Source: Aeromicrobium sp. Root236 (lineage in GTDB: Bacteria; Actinomycetota; Actinomycetes; Propionibacteriales; Nocardioidaceae). Taken from it: a DNA stretch of 64,000 bases. Below the pieces are notes generated by a model, which was not told where the DNA came from, did not search any database, and saw only the letters and a program-made list of their open reading frames with translations. Position 1 is the stretch's first letter. Each line of letters opens with the position of its first letter. This document shows positions 1-9,101 of the stretch, piece after piece. Where the stretch lies: positions 1,538,976 through 1,602,975 of the forward strand of contig NZ_LMIS01000001.1 of NCBI RefSeq assembly GCF_001428805.1, given 5' to 3'. The position numbers and the translations under genes are program-made.

Positions 1-384
1 GAGCGGGTGGACTCGGTGCGCGAAACAGATCTCCGACTGACGCTCGTCGCGTGTCGCCTCCCCGAACCTGAGACGAACGCCGTCATTCGTGACGACGAGG
101 GCGACTTCCTGGCGCGCGGAGATCTCGTCTATCGGCGCTGGAAGATCGTGATCGAGTACGACGGCTGGCATCACGACCGCGATGCGGGTCAGCGCCGCAA
201 GGACCTTCTCCGAAGGGAGCGGCTCGAAGCCGCTGGCTGGCGAGTCATCGTGATCGTGAGCGAGGACATGAAGCACCCGACGAGCGTGGTCGCGCGGATC
301 TGGCAGGCACTGACCGCTGCCGGCTATGACGGCCCGGCCCCGACGTACAACCGGGCCGCGATACGTACCCTCCGCGATTTGTGA
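1..384 (+). CDS. DUF559 / Vsr-like endonuclease-fold protein, 3' part
   Basis: The reading frame is open from base 1, so the gene begins upstream and only the C-terminal ~127 residues are here. The segment GDLVY...IVIEYDGWHH has the D...ExD spacing of the PDDEXK (Vsr/DUF559) fold. It is followed by a basic helix (RRKDLLRRERL) and the strand GWRVIVI that normally close this domain. Proteins of this family in actinobacteria are ~280-320 aa, often with an N-terminal AbiEi-like helix-turn-helix that would lie off the window. Substrate and role are unknown; the nuclease assignment is by fold only. It converges on pcrA across a strong inverted repeat. Confidence 0.7.
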   Translation, partial: ERVDSVRETDLRLTLVACRLPEPETNAVIRDDEGDFLARGDLVYRRWKIVIEYDGWHHDRDAGQRRKDLLRRERLEAAGWRVIVIVSEDMKHPTSVVARIWQALTAAGYDGPAPTYNRAAIRTLRDL

Positions 385-437
385 CGATCTCCACCGCGCG
401 CACCGGACAGACCCGTGCAGAACGTCACAAATCGCGG
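372..437. terminator. Bidirectional terminator hairpin between converging genes
   Basis: A perfect 15-bp inverted repeat (CCGCGATTTGTGACG at 372-386, its complement at 423-437) is separated by 36 bases. It contains the stop codon of the upstream gene and ends 9 bases before the pcrA stop. There is no clear U-tract on either side. Its position between two converging genes makes a shared terminator the simplest reading. Confidence 0.6.
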
Positions 438-446
438 GGGCGGAGG

Positions 447-2816
447 TTAGAGCTTTTCGACGGGGGCGTAGCGGAGGAGGAGTCGCTTGACGCCTTGAGA
501 GCCGAAGTCGACGGAGGCGACCGACTTCTCGCCCTGGCCCTCGACCGCGATCACGGTGCCGAGGCCGAAGCTGTCGTGGCTGACGCGATCGCCGGCCGAC
601 AATGACACGACCTCGCGGGTCGCCCGCTTGGAGCGCGCGGCGACGTTGGAGGACCGGAACGACGACTGCGCCGTCGCCGACGGGGAGCTGGGCGTCCACT
701 GCGTGGGCGGCGACGCGACCCGGCGCCAGTCGACCAACGCCTCGGGCAGCTCGTCGAGGAACCGCGACGGCGGGTTGTAGGACGGAGCGCCCCAGGCCGA
801 GCGGGTCGCGGCCCGGGTGACGTAGAGGCGGGTGCGGGCCCGGGTGATGCCGACGTAGGCGAGGCGGCGCTCCTCCTCGAGCTCCTTGGTGTCGGCGAGG
901 GAGCGCATGTGCGGGAACACGCCGTCCTCGAGGCCCGTGAGGAACACGACCGGGAACTCGAGGCCCTTGGCGGTGTGCAGCGTCATGAGGGTCACGACGC
1001 CGTCGCCCTCGTCGGGGATCTGGTCGGCGTCGGCCACCAGTGCGACCTGTTCGAGGAACGCGCCGAGCGACCCGGCCGCGAGGTCGGGGTCGTCGGAGAT
1101 CGCGTCGACGGCCTCCGAGGGCTCCTCGTCGACGACCTCGACGCCCTGCTCCTCAAGCAGCGTGTCGGCGACCGTGCTTGCGCCCACCACGAACTCCCGG
1201 GCGACCGCGACGAGCTCGGCGAGGTTCTCGACCCGTGTCTCGTCCTGCGGGTCCGTGCTCTGCTCGAGCGTCGACAGGTAGCCGCTGCGGGTCAGCGCAG
1301 CCTCGAGCACGGCATCGGCAGGAGCACCCGACTCGGCCATCGTCATGAGCTCGGCCATCGTGGCCGTGAAGGACTGGATCGCGTTGAGCGAACGGGTCGC
1401 GAGGTCGGTGGCCTCGTCGGCACGCGTGAGCGCCTCCCAGAAGCTGATGTCCTCGGCGGTGGCCAGGCGCTGGATCGCGGCTTCGGCCCGCTCGCCGATG
1501 CCCCGCTTGGGCTCGTTGATGATGCGGCGCAGCGAGACCGCGTCGCGCGGGTTGACCAGCACCCGCACGTACGCCAGCGCGTCCTTGATCTCCTTGCGCT
1601 CGTAGAACCTGACCCCACCGACGACGCGATAGGGCAGGCCGACGCGGATGAAGACCTCCTCGAACACGCGGCTCTGGGCGTTGGTGCGATAGAAGATCGC
1701 GACGTCCTTGGCGGCCGCGACGCCCTCGTCGCCCAGCTTGTCGATCTCGTCGGCGATGAACTGGGCCTCGTCGCGCTCGTCGTCGCCGACGTAGCCGACG
1801 ATCTTCTCGCCGTCGCCCTCGGCGGACCACAGCTGCTTGTCCTTGCGGCCCTCGTTGCGGCTGATGACGGCGTTGGCCGCCGACAGGATCGTCTGGGTCG
1901 ACCGGTAGTTCTGCTCGAGCAGGATCGTCGCCGCGTTGGGGAAGTCGTCCTCGAACTCGAGGATGTTGCGGATGTTGGCGCCCCGGAACGCGTAGATCGA
2001 CTGGTCGGAGTCGCCTACGACGAGCAGGTCGGACTCCTCGTCGGTCAGCTCCTTGATGAGCTGGTACTGCGCGTGGTTGGTGTCCTGGTACTCGTCGACC
2101 AGGATGTGCCGGAACCGTCGCCGATAGGTCTCACGGACGTCGGGCCAGGCCTGGAGCAGGTGGACCGTGTTCATGATGAGGTCGTCGAAGTCCATCGCGT
2201 TGGCCGCCTGCAGGCGCGCCTGATAGGTCTTGTAGGCCTCGGCGTAGATCTCCTCGGTGGGGTTGTCGGCGCGGCCCGCCGCCGACTCGTGGTCGACGAG
2301 CTCGTTCTTGAGGTTGGAGATCCAGTTGAGCACCGCACGCGGGTTGATCCGCTTGGGGTCGAGGTCCATGTCGCGGCAGACCAGCGTCATGAGCCGGCGC
2401 TGGTCGGCGGCGTCGTAGATCGTGAAGGACGACGTGAACCCGAACCGGGTCGCCTCGCGGCGGAGGATGCGTACGCACGCGGAGTGGAACGTCGAAACCC
2501 ACATCATGCGGGCACGAGGCCCCACGAGGTCGGCGACGCGCTCGCGCATCTCGGCGGCGGCCTTGTTGGTGAACGTGATCGCCAGGATCGATCCGGGGTG
2601 GGCTCCGCGCGCAGCGATCAGCCACGCGACGCGACGGGTCAGCACGCGCGTCTTGCCCGACCCGGCACCGGCGACGACCAGCAGCGGCCCACCCGGGTGC
2701 GACACGGCCGCCTGCTGAGCCTCGTTGAGCCCCTCGAGGAGGGTCTCCGAGCGGGGGCGCCGCTTGTCGGCGGGCTTGTCCGGAGCGGCGGCGGGCACAG
2801 GGAACGGCAATGTCAT
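447..2816 (-). CDS. pcrA: ATP-dependent DNA helicase PcrA/UvrD
   Basis: A superfamily 1A 3'-5' helicase of ~789 aa, the usual length, expected to act in nucleotide excision repair and replication-fork clearance. Visible motifs: Q-motif LNEAQQAAV, Walker A GAGSGKT (motif I), TFTNKAA (Ia), VDEYQDTN (II, DEYQ box), VVGDSDQSIYAFRGA (III), QNYRS (IV), and TLHTAKGLEF...VGITRAR (V/VI). The tail SAGDRVSHDSFGLGTVIAVEG is the C-terminal tudor-like region that contacts RNA polymerase in PcrA. I chose ATG at 2816 because GGGAGG lies 7 bases before it; a GTG at 2849 would place that Shine-Dalgarno inside the gene. Confidence 0.96.
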   Translation of the reverse strand: MTLPFPVPAAAPDKPADKRRPRSETLLEGLNEAQQAAVSHPGGPLLVVAGAGSGKTRVLTRRVAWLIAARGAHPGSILAITFTNKAAAEMRERVADLVGPRARMMWVSTFHSACVRILRREATRFGFTSSFTIYDAADQRRLMTLVCRDMDLDPKRINPRAVLNWISNLKNELVDHESAAGRADNPTEEIYAEAYKTYQARLQAANAMDFDDLIMNTVHLLQAWPDVRETYRRRFRHILVDEYQDTNHAQYQLIKELTDEESDLLVVGDSDQSIYAFRGANIRNILEFEDDFPNAATILLEQNYRSTQTILSAANAVISRNEGRKDKQLWSAEGDGEKIVGYVGDDERDEAQFIADEIDKLGDEGVAAAKDVAIFYRTNAQSRVFEEVFIRVGLPYRVVGGVRFYERKEIKDALAYVRVLVNPRDAVSLRRIINEPKRGIGERAEAAIQRLATAEDISFWEALTRADEATDLATRSLNAIQSFTATMAELMTMAESGAPADAVLEAALTRSGYLSTLEQSTDPQDETRVENLAELVAVAREFVVGASTVADTLLEEQGVEVVDEEPSEAVDAISDDPDLAAGSLGAFLEQVALVADADQIPDEGDGVVTLMTLHTAKGLEFPVVFLTGLEDGVFPHMRSLADTKELEEERRLAYVGITRARTRLYVTRAATRSAWGAPSYNPPSRFLDELPEALVDWRRVASPPTQWTPSSPSATAQSSFRSSNVAARSKRATREVVSLSAGDRVSHDSFGLGTVIAVEGQGEKSVASVDFGSQGVKRLLLRYAPVEKL

Positions 2817-2870
2817 CGTGCCTCCCAGCCTAGTTGCCGGAGCCGACACTGCCGCGGCCGGAGGGGCGCG

Positions 2871-3776
2871 TCAGACCTCGGAGAAATCGGGTACGGGGCC
2901 GCCCGGCGGGCACACCGCTCCGGGCACCTCCACCTTGAACGAGTCCTTCATGTCACCGAGGTCGAGGTGGCCCCGCGGCTTGCCCGCGCGGATGAGGTCG
3001 AGGTCGGGCAGATCGGCGGCCTCGGCCAGACCGGCGTCGTCGAGCGCGTCCAGCACCGGCGTCAGGTCGAAGTCGATCGCGCTCACCTCGCTGCCGTAGA
3101 GGTAGACGTCGACGTCCATGCGCGTCTTGATGCCCTTGACGTCGTACGCGTACTGGCCGGTGATCGCCGGCAGCGCGACGCGCATGACGTCGAGGACCGA
3201 CGACCGGATCCGTACGATCCGCGTGCTGGGGTAGTCCGGGTCGGGCCTGATCGACACGGCGCGGCCCTTGGCCATCATCGTGGCGAACGCCGAGCCCTTC
3301 TCCAGGTCGTACGCGAACGGCACCCCGGGGAGCGACCTGAAGGACTTGACCGACGTGCGATACCAGCACTTCTCGCCCTTGTCGCCGAACGCGAGCTTGA
3401 TGAAGACCCCCTCGGACTCGAGGATGCGCACCTTGACCGTGCCGCCGCCCGCCTCGATCGTCGCCGCCACCATGCCGCGTGACTGGTCGTACTGCGTCTT
3501 GGTGCGCATGAAGTACGAGCGCTTCGACTCGCCCGCCTCCTTGGCGGTCAGCCACAGCGTGTAGCTGCCCTCGTTGATCACCGTGAGCCGCTTGTTGGCG
3601 GCCGACAGTGCGACTCGAGCCGTGGAGACGTCCGGCGACCGCGTCGTCGCGGTCTTGGCCGTCTCCGCCGGCGAGGTCGACGCGTCGTCGGACGGGACCA
3701 GTGCCGGCACGAACACGCAGCCCGACAGCCCGGCTGCCGCGATCAACAACGCCGCGTAGCGCAGCACCCGAGTCAT
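2871..3776 (-). CDS. Secreted lipoprotein of unknown function
   Basis: About 301 aa. The N-terminus is a lipoprotein signal: basic MTRVLR, hydrophobic core, then the lipobox LSGC, so the mature protein should be anchored to the outer face of the membrane. A Ser/Thr/Asp-rich linker is followed by two mixed alpha/beta halves. The general layout recalls mycobacterial LppX/LprG-type lipoproteins, but I see no diagnostic motif and do not assign it there. Start taken at ATG 3776 (GTG 3779 is equally possible) because longer frames put 27 uncharged residues before the signal peptide. It is 54 bases upstream of pcrA on the same strand, and may be co-transcribed with it. Confidence 0.75.
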   Translation of the reverse strand: MTRVLRYAALLIAAAGLSGCVFVPALVPSDDASTSPAETAKTATTRSPDVSTARVALSAANKRLTVINEGSYTLWLTAKEAGESKRSYFMRTKTQYDQSRGMVAATIEAGGGTVKVRILESEGVFIKLAFGDKGEKCWYRTSVKSFRSLPGVPFAYDLEKGSAFATMMAKGRAVSIRPDPDYPSTRIVRIRSSVLDVMRVALPAITGQYAYDVKGIKTRMDVDVYLYGSEVSAIDFDLTPVLDALDDAGLAEAADLPDLDLIRAGKPRGHLDLGDMKDSFKVEVPGAVCPPGGPVPDFSEV

Positions 3777-3837
3777 CACCAGGAAAGCGTAGTCGCGACA
3801 GGACGTCGCCGTGACCGGAAACGTAGACTCGCGTGCC

Positions 3838-4287
3838 ATGGACGGCACGGTCGACATCCGGACGGCGGGCGAGGCCGACTTCGACGCCCTGACCGACCTC
3901 TGGGAACGCTCCGCCCGGTCGAGTCATGCGTTCATGGACGACGAGGTCTTCGCCCAGCAACGCCCCCGCGTACGCGACCTGCTGCTCCCCTCGATGGACG
4001 TGTGGGTCGCCGAGTCGGGCGGCGAGCCCCTCGGCTTCGTCGGTGCCCGCGAGGACGTGGTCGAGATGCTGTACGTCGCGCCCGAGGCCCAGGGACGCGG
4101 ACTCGGTCCCAGCCTCCTGTCGCACGTCGACGGTGGCGCCGGGGCACACAGCGTCGAGGTCTACGCCGACAACTCCGTGGGGGTTGCCTTCTACACCGGG
4201 CAGGGCTTCGCCGAGCAGCTCCGCTACAGCGTCACGGTCGCCGGTGGGACGTTCGAGGTCATGCGCCTCACGAGGCCCGCCACATGA
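3838..4287 (+). CDS. GNAT family N-acetyltransferase
   Basis: About 149 aa, one GNAT domain. The acetyl-CoA binding motif A is present as VEMLYVAPEAQGRGLGPSLL (strand beta-4 plus the Q/RxxGxG/A loop), followed by VEVYADNSVGVAFYTGQGF, the usual motif B ending in the FY-x-GF signature. The substrate cannot be read from the sequence. The ATG at 3838 is preferred over the upstream GTG at 3811 because the domain begins immediately (VDIRTAGEAD). Its stop overlaps the next gene's start (ATGA at 4284-4287), so the two are translationally coupled. Confidence 0.85.
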   Translation: MDGTVDIRTAGEADFDALTDLWERSARSSHAFMDDEVFAQQRPRVRDLLLPSMDVWVAESGGEPLGFVGAREDVVEMLYVAPEAQGRGLGPSLLSHVDGGAGAHSVEVYADNSVGVAFYTGQGFAEQLRYSVTVAGGTFEVMRLTRPAT

Positions 4288-4640
4288 GTCTTGCCACGAT
4301 CGATGCCTCGAGCCACGAGCCGCCGTACGAGCAGGTGCGCCGGCAGATCGCCGAGGGCGCCGCGACAGGAACCCTTCCCGCCGGCCACAAGCTGCCGACC
4401 GTACGCCAGCTCGCCACCGACCTCGGGCTGGCCGCCAACACCGTCGCCAAGGCCTACCGGGCACTCGAGGGCGACGGCGTGATCGAGACGCACGGACGAC
4501 GAGGCACGTTCATCGCGAGCCGCAGGCTCCAGGATGCCGAGGCGGAGGCCGGCGCCCAGACGTACGCCCGGCTGGCGCGCACGCAGGGCCTGTCGCTCGA
4601 CGAGGCGATCCGGCTCGTCGAGAAGAGCTGGACTCCCTGA
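4284..4640 (+). CDS. Short GntR-family (YtrA-type) transcriptional regulator
   Basis: 118 aa. It holds a GntR winged helix: PPYEQVRRQIAEG, then KLPTVRQLATDLGLAANTV, then the wing GVIETHGRRGTFI. After it there is only a ~40-residue helical tail, which is the size of the YtrA subfamily rather than FadR or HutC types. YtrA regulators usually control ABC exporters or cell-wall stress genes from their own operon, but the partner here is an acetyltransferase. Start overlaps the GNAT stop by four bases. Confidence 0.85.
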   Translation: MSLATIDASSHEPPYEQVRRQIAEGAATGTLPAGHKLPTVRQLATDLGLAANTVAKAYRALEGDGVIETHGRRGTFIASRRLQDAEAEAGAQTYARLARTQGLSLDEAIRLVEKSWTP

Positions 4641-4683
4641 GAGGAGTCTCAGCCTGCGGGGCTACCGTGTTCGGGTGCACCCC

Positions 4684-4848
4684 ATGTCCCACGAACACTT
4701 CACTCTGGTCGTCGGGCTGCTGTTCATCGGCGGCATCGCCCTGATGGGCCTGGCCCTCAGCGGCTACGGCAGCAGCGACCGTACGCGCCAGCGCTCCCCG
4801 CGCCTGCCCGGCCACGACGTGCAGGACAAGCTCGACAACAGGGAGTAG
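4684..4848 (+). CDS. Small single-pass membrane protein
   Basis: 54 aa, with one transmembrane helix (LVVGLLFIGGIALMGLAL, residues ~6-24) followed by a short charged cytoplasmic tail ending DVQDKLDNRE. It starts at ATG 4684 (a GTG at 4675 is possible). The 43-base gap after the GntR gene allows co-transcription. Function unknown. Its TAG stop abuts the stop of zwf on the other strand with no base between them. Confidence 0.6.
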   Translation: MSHEHFTLVVGLLFIGGIALMGLALSGYGSSDRTRQRSPRLPGHDVQDKLDNRE

Positions 4849-6285
4849 TCACTCCGCCATCGTGTTGGGCCGCCGCCACGTACGTTCGAACGGCAGCCGC
4901 CACGCGCGCGGCGCGATGAGCTGGTGCACGGCGTTGGGTCCCCACGTGCCGCCCGAGTAGGGCCGCACGGGTGGCGGATCGGCGAGCAGCGGCTCGGAGA
5001 TCTCCCACAGCCGCTCGATGCCCTCGGCGGTCGTGAACAGCGTGCGCTCCCCCCGCATCGCGTCGTAGATCAGCCGCTCGTACGCCTCGAGGACCTCGCC
5101 GGCCCGTTCGGTCTCCTGCATCGCGAACTGCATGCTGAGCTTGTCGAGCCGCATGCCCGGCCCGGGCCGCTTGCCGTAGAACGAGAGCGACATCTTGGAC
5201 GAGTCGGCGAGGTCGAACGTCAGGTGGTCCGGGCCCGCGAGGCCGACACCCGAGCCGGCGGGGAACATGCTCTTGGGCGGCTCGCGGAACGCGATCGAGA
5301 TGATGCGGGCCCCCTCGGCGAGCTTCTTGCCGGTACGCAGGTAGAACGGCACGCCGGCCCAGCGCCAGTTGTCGATCTCGGCCTTGAGGGCGACGAACGT
5401 GTCGGTCTCGGAGTCGGCGGCGACGCCGTCCTCGTCGCGATAGCCCTGGTACTGCCCGCGTACGACGTGGTGCGGGTCGAGCGGGAGCATCTGGCGGAAG
5501 ACCTTGTTCTTCTCCTCGCTGATGGAGTCCGAGTCGAGCGACGTCGGCGGCTCCATCGCCATGAACGCCAAGACCTGGAACAGGTGCGTGACGACCATGT
5601 CCTTGAACGCGCCGGTGCCCTCGTAGAACGCCGACCGGCCCTCGACCGACAGCGTCTCGGGCACGTCGATCTGCACGTGGTCGATGAAGTTGCGGTTCCA
5701 GATCGGTTCGAACAGGCCGTTGGCGAAGCGGAACGCCAGGATGTTGAGCGCCGCCTCCTTGCCGAGGAAGTGGTCGATGCGGAAGATCTGGTCCTCGGCG
5801 AACACCTCGTGGAGCTGGGAGTTGAGCGCCTTGGCGCTGGCCAGGTCGGTGCCGAACGGCTTCTCCATGATGATGCGCGACCGCTCGACCAGGTTGGCAG
5901 CGTCGAGCGTGTGCACGACGTCGAGCGCAGCCTTGGGCGGGACGCTCAGGTAGTGCAGGCGCTGCGGGGTGCCGCCGAGCTCGGCCTCGAGCGCCGAGGC
6001 CGCCTCGGCCAGGGCCTCCGGGCCGGCCTTCACGTTGACGTACGTCAGCAGGGACGCGAACGCGGCCCACTGCTCGTCGTTGAGTGGCCGCGTCGTGAAC
6101 TCCCGGCACGCCTTCTCGGCGAACGCGCGGAAGCCCTCGTCGTCGAAGTCGTCGAGCGAGACGCCGATGATCCGGGACTCCGGCACGAGTCCGGACTCCA
6201 GCAGGTGCATGATGCCGGGCAACAGCTTGCGGCGGGCGAGGTCGCCGGTGGCACCGAACAGCACGATCAGGTGGGGCTCGTTCAT
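4849..6285 (-). CDS. zwf: Glucose-6-phosphate 1-dehydrogenase
   Basis: 478 aa, full length for the family. It oxidises glucose-6-phosphate to 6-phosphogluconolactone with NADP+, the entry to the oxidative pentose phosphate pathway. Evidence: Rossmann motif FGATGDLARRKLLPG at residues ~10-24, the EKPFG signature, and the active-site sequence FRIDHFLGKE containing the catalytic Asp-His pair and substrate Lys. TGAGGGA precedes the ATG. The usual actinobacterial partners opcA, pgl, tal and tkt are not next to it, so this may be a second or relocated copy. Confidence 0.95.
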   Translation of the reverse strand: MNEPHLIVLFGATGDLARRKLLPGIMHLLESGLVPESRIIGVSLDDFDDEGFRAFAEKACREFTTRPLNDEQWAAFASLLTYVNVKAGPEALAEAASALEAELGGTPQRLHYLSVPPKAALDVVHTLDAANLVERSRIIMEKPFGTDLASAKALNSQLHEVFAEDQIFRIDHFLGKEAALNILAFRFANGLFEPIWNRNFIDHVQIDVPETLSVEGRSAFYEGTGAFKDMVVTHLFQVLAFMAMEPPTSLDSDSISEEKNKVFRQMLPLDPHHVVRGQYQGYRDEDGVAADSETDTFVALKAEIDNWRWAGVPFYLRTGKKLAEGARIISIAFREPPKSMFPAGSGVGLAGPDHLTFDLADSSKMSLSFYGKRPGPGMRLDKLSMQFAMQETERAGEVLEAYERLIYDAMRGERTLFTTAEGIERLWEISEPLLADPPPVRPYSGGTWGPNAVHQLIAPRAWRLPFERTWRRPNTMAE

Positions 6286-6324
6286 TCCCTCAGGCTAGAC
6301 CTGAGAGGTTGCCGGTGCATGAAC

Positions 6325-8019
6325 TCATTCCAGGGCGGCGAGGGAGAGCTCGCCCGAGTCGACCCGGCGCAGCATCTCCGCTATCGCGGCCGAGTCGTAG
6401 CGCCCCTCGGCCCGTGCCTCGATCAACGCATCCCGTTGGTCCGACAGCACGGACTGCCGGAGCGCCCGGTAGCTGTCCAGGCGACGATCGCGTTCCTCGC
6501 CGTCAGGTCCGGCCCATCGGGTGAACTTGTCCGGCGCGCTCTGCGCCCGCGCCTGGGCCACGACGACGGCGTCGAGGCCGGGCTCCTCCTCGGCGATCCG
6601 GGCTGCTGCCACCTCCAGCACGAGGTGTGCGAGGGACGCGATCTCCGCGCGCCTGATCTGCTCGCGATCCGCCTCGGCGCCGAGCCGACGTACGAGCCAG
6701 GCCAAGGTGCCACCCTGGATGACGAGCGTCGACACGGCCACGGCGAGGGCGACGAGCACCAGGAGCGGTCGTTGATCCGTCGCTGCGGGCAGCGTCTGAG
6801 CGGCGGCGAGCGTGACGCTGCCCCGCATGCCGGCCCACACCAGCACCCCGCCGTCACGACCCGTGAGCTTCTCCCGCTCGTAGAAGGCGATGTCGGCCTG
6901 GTTGCGCGCCACCATCTGCTGGATCGCCTTCCGTCGGCGCTCCGACATCCGGCGCGCCCTGGGCGACTCGAGCAACAGCCGGACGTTCTCGGGGTCGAGT
7001 CTCGAGGCCCGTCCTGCCGTCGCCTGCTGGCGGTCGTGACGCAGGTCGAGCAGCAGGTAGACCACGAAGGCAGCGCGCACGACCAGCAGGATCGCCAGCG
7101 CGGTCACCGTGACGAGCGCGAGCCGGTTCCAGGCTCCACCGTCGGTGCGGAAGTCGTCGACCAGGCCGGGAGCCTCGAGTCCCACGAGGAGGAACACCCC
7201 ACCCTCGAGCAGGAAGGCGATGGTGCGCCAGTTGAGATCCTCCGCGCGGCGATCCTGTGGGCGCAGGTACTTCTGGCCCCAGTAGCCGGTGACCAGCCCC
7301 GTGACGACCACGGCCACCAGGCCGGACGCACCGACGTGCTCCGCCGGGGTGTATGCCGCGAACGGCACCACGAACGAGATCGCGGTGTTGAGCGTCGCGT
7401 CATGAACTCGCCTGCGCACCGCGAGACTGATGAACCCGATCAGCAAGCCGAGCAGGACGGCCAGCGCGACGGCCTTCACGAAGTCGCCCGCGACGCCCCA
7501 GATCGAGACGCCCGTCCCGGTGGCCGCGATGGCCGATCGCAGGAGGACCAGAGCCGAGGCGTCGTTGAGCATGCTCTCGCCGTCCAGCAGCGTGACCAGC
7601 CGAGGGGCGACGCCCGTACGCTTCACGATCGACGTCGCCACGGCGTCGGTGGGGCTCAGGACGGCGCCAAGCGCGATGCCCTCCGCGAGCCCGATCCCGG
7701 GAATGAGCCGGTCGAACGCCAGACCGCACAGCACCGATGACGCGATCACCACGAAGACCGAGAGCCCGCCGATCGACTTGAGGTCGCGGCGGAAGTCGAC
7801 GACCGGCATGTTGACCGCAGCGGCGTACAGGAGAGGTGGCAGCACGCCGGCGAGGATGACCTCCGGCTCGATCTCGAAAGCCGGCACCCCCGGCAGGTAG
7901 GAGAGTCCCACCCCGGCGACGACGAGCGACAACGGTGCGGCGATTCCGAGCTTGGGCGACAGCCCGGAGACGGCGACGATCACGAGCACGCCGAGAATCG
8001 CCAGAAGGGTGAGGTCCAT
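6325..8019 (-). CDS. Na+/H+ antiporter, CPA1 (NhaP/NHE-like) family
   Basis: 564 aa. It has ~12 hydrophobic helices in the first ~410 residues and a cytoplasmic helical tail. CPA1 landmarks are present: LPPLLYAAAVNM in the unwound-helix region, SPTDAVAT (helix 5, with the conserved Asp), and GESMLNDASALVL (helix 6, with the ND pair that binds the cation). It should exchange Na+ or K+ for protons and so support pH and salt homeostasis. The tail contains RRMSERRRKAIQQM and acidic helices typical of bacterial NhaP. It lies 39 bases from zwf, same strand. Confidence 0.92.
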   Translation of the reverse strand: MDLTLLAILGVLVIVAVSGLSPKLGIAAPLSLVVAGVGLSYLPGVPAFEIEPEVILAGVLPPLLYAAAVNMPVVDFRRDLKSIGGLSVFVVIASSVLCGLAFDRLIPGIGLAEGIALGAVLSPTDAVATSIVKRTGVAPRLVTLLDGESMLNDASALVLLRSAIAATGTGVSIWGVAGDFVKAVALAVLLGLLIGFISLAVRRRVHDATLNTAISFVVPFAAYTPAEHVGASGLVAVVVTGLVTGYWGQKYLRPQDRRAEDLNWRTIAFLLEGGVFLLVGLEAPGLVDDFRTDGGAWNRLALVTVTALAILLVVRAAFVVYLLLDLRHDRQQATAGRASRLDPENVRLLLESPRARRMSERRRKAIQQMVARNQADIAFYEREKLTGRDGGVLVWAGMRGSVTLAAAQTLPAATDQRPLLVLVALAVAVSTLVIQGGTLAWLVRRLGAEADREQIRRAEIASLAHLVLEVAAARIAEEEPGLDAVVVAQARAQSAPDKFTRWAGPDGEERDRRLDSYRALRQSVLSDQRDALIEARAEGRYDSAAIAEMLRRVDSGELSLAALE

Positions 8020-8052
8020 GCCCGAATCGTTCCATCAGCGGCCGACGTCGCG

Positions 8053-8089
8053 CTGTCAGCCGCTGTCAGGGTCGCCAGAGCGATGACAG
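8053..8089. promoter_or_regulatory. Repeated CTGTCA hexamers between divergent antiporter and ABC exporter genes
   Basis: The 95-base divergent region carries CTGTCA at 8053-8058 and 8063-8068, exactly one helical turn apart, and the inverted copy TGACAG at 8084-8089. Direct repeats with this spacing are the type of site bound by SARP regulators, and a SARP gene lies 2 kb away; dimeric repressors are an alternative. Assignment is inference from spacing only. Confidence 0.4.
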
Positions 8090-8114
8090 TGGGCTGCAAG
8101 CGGCGGCCACCACG

Positions 8115-9101
8115 ATGGTTGACATGACCAACTACGCCATCAAAGCCGAAGGGCTCACGAAGCACTACGGCGACACCATCGCTCTGGACGGCATCGACCT
8201 CGCCGTCCCCGAAGGCTCCGTCCTCGGAGTCCTCGGTCCCAATGGTGCGGGCAAGACCACTGCCGTCCGCATCCTCGCGACGCTGCTGCAGCCCGACGCC
8301 GGTCACGCGACCGTCGCAGGCCACGACGTCCTCCTCGATCCCACCGCCGTGCGCCGATCGATCGGCCTCACGGGGCAGTACGCCTCGGTCGACGAGCAGC
8401 TGACCGGCCGGGAGAACCTCGAGCTGTTCGCACGGCTCCTGGACTTCACCCGTCCCGACGCCCGCGCCCGGGCCACGGAGCTGCTCGGCCAGTTCGGGCT
8501 CACCGAGGCCGCCGACCGTCGCATCAAGACGTACTCCGGCGGCATGCGGCGCCGGCTCGACCTGGCGGCGAGCCTCGTCGGCCGGCCCGAGGTGATCTTC
8601 CTCGACGAGCCCACCACCGGCCTCGACCCCGGCAAGCGGGACGACGTCTGGAACCTCGTCCGCATGCTGACCGCCGAGGGCACCAGCGTCCTGCTGACCA
8701 CGCAGTACCTCGAGGAGGCCGACGCCCTCGCCGACGCGATCACTGTGATCGATCTCGGCAAGGTCATCGCCCACGGCACCGCCGCCGAGCTCAAGCAGAT
8801 CGTCGGCGGCCGCTCCCTCCAGGTGCGCCCGACCAACGTCCGCGACACCGCGGACATCCGAGCCGTCCTGAGCCGGATCACCGGCCGACCGGTCGAGGAG
8901 CCCACCCGTGGGCTGCTCACGACACCGATCGAGGACGAGAAGGACTTCACCGACATCGTCGTCGACCTCGCCGCCCGCGGCATCCCCGTCACGGAGATCG
9001 CCCTCAAGCTGCCGAGCCTCGACGAGGTGTTCTTCACCCTCACCGGCAAGGGCGTCCCCGATGACGCTCCCGCCGACCTCGACAAGGAGCCCGTCTCATG
9101 A
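8115..9101 (+). CDS. ABC exporter ATP-binding protein, DrrA family
   Basis: 328 aa. Walker A GPNGAGKTT, Q-loop GQYASVDEQLTG, signature YSGGMRRRLD, Walker B VIFLDEPTTGLDP and the switch His (TQYLEE variant, where the H-loop His is replaced by Gln, as in many DrrA proteins) are all present. The C-terminal ~90 residues (after VIDLGKVIAHGTAAELK) are the DrrA-type regulatory extension. It pairs with the permease that overlaps it by four bases, giving a daunorubicin/oleandomycin-resistance-type exporter. ATG at 8115; ATG 8124 is also possible, and neither has a strong Shine-Dalgarno. Confidence 0.93.
   Translation: MVDMTNYAIKAEGLTKHYGDTIALDGIDLAVPEGSVLGVLGPNGAGKTTAVRILATLLQPDAGHATVAGHDVLLDPTAVRRSIGLTGQYASVDEQLTGRENLELFARLLDFTRPDARARATELLGQFGLTEAADRRIKTYSGGMRRRLDLAASLVGRPEVIFLDEPTTGLDPGKRDDVWNLVRMLTAEGTSVLLTTQYLEEADALADAITVIDLGKVIAHGTAAELKQIVGGRSLQVRPTNVRDTADIRAVLSRITGRPVEEPTRGLLTTPIEDEKDFTDIVVDLAARGIPVTEIALKLPSLDEVFFTLTGKGVPDDAPADLDKEPVS

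Noticed and set aside
909-3482. 857-codon open frame on the plus strand antisense to pcrA and the lipoprotein gene
   Set aside because: Arg/Gly/Asp/Val-rich translation without domains; G/C-rich third positions of the real genes create such frames on the other strand.
4924-7740. 938-codon plus-strand open frame across zwf and the antiporter
   Set aside because: Antisense to two unmistakable genes, no recognisable motif, highly biased composition.
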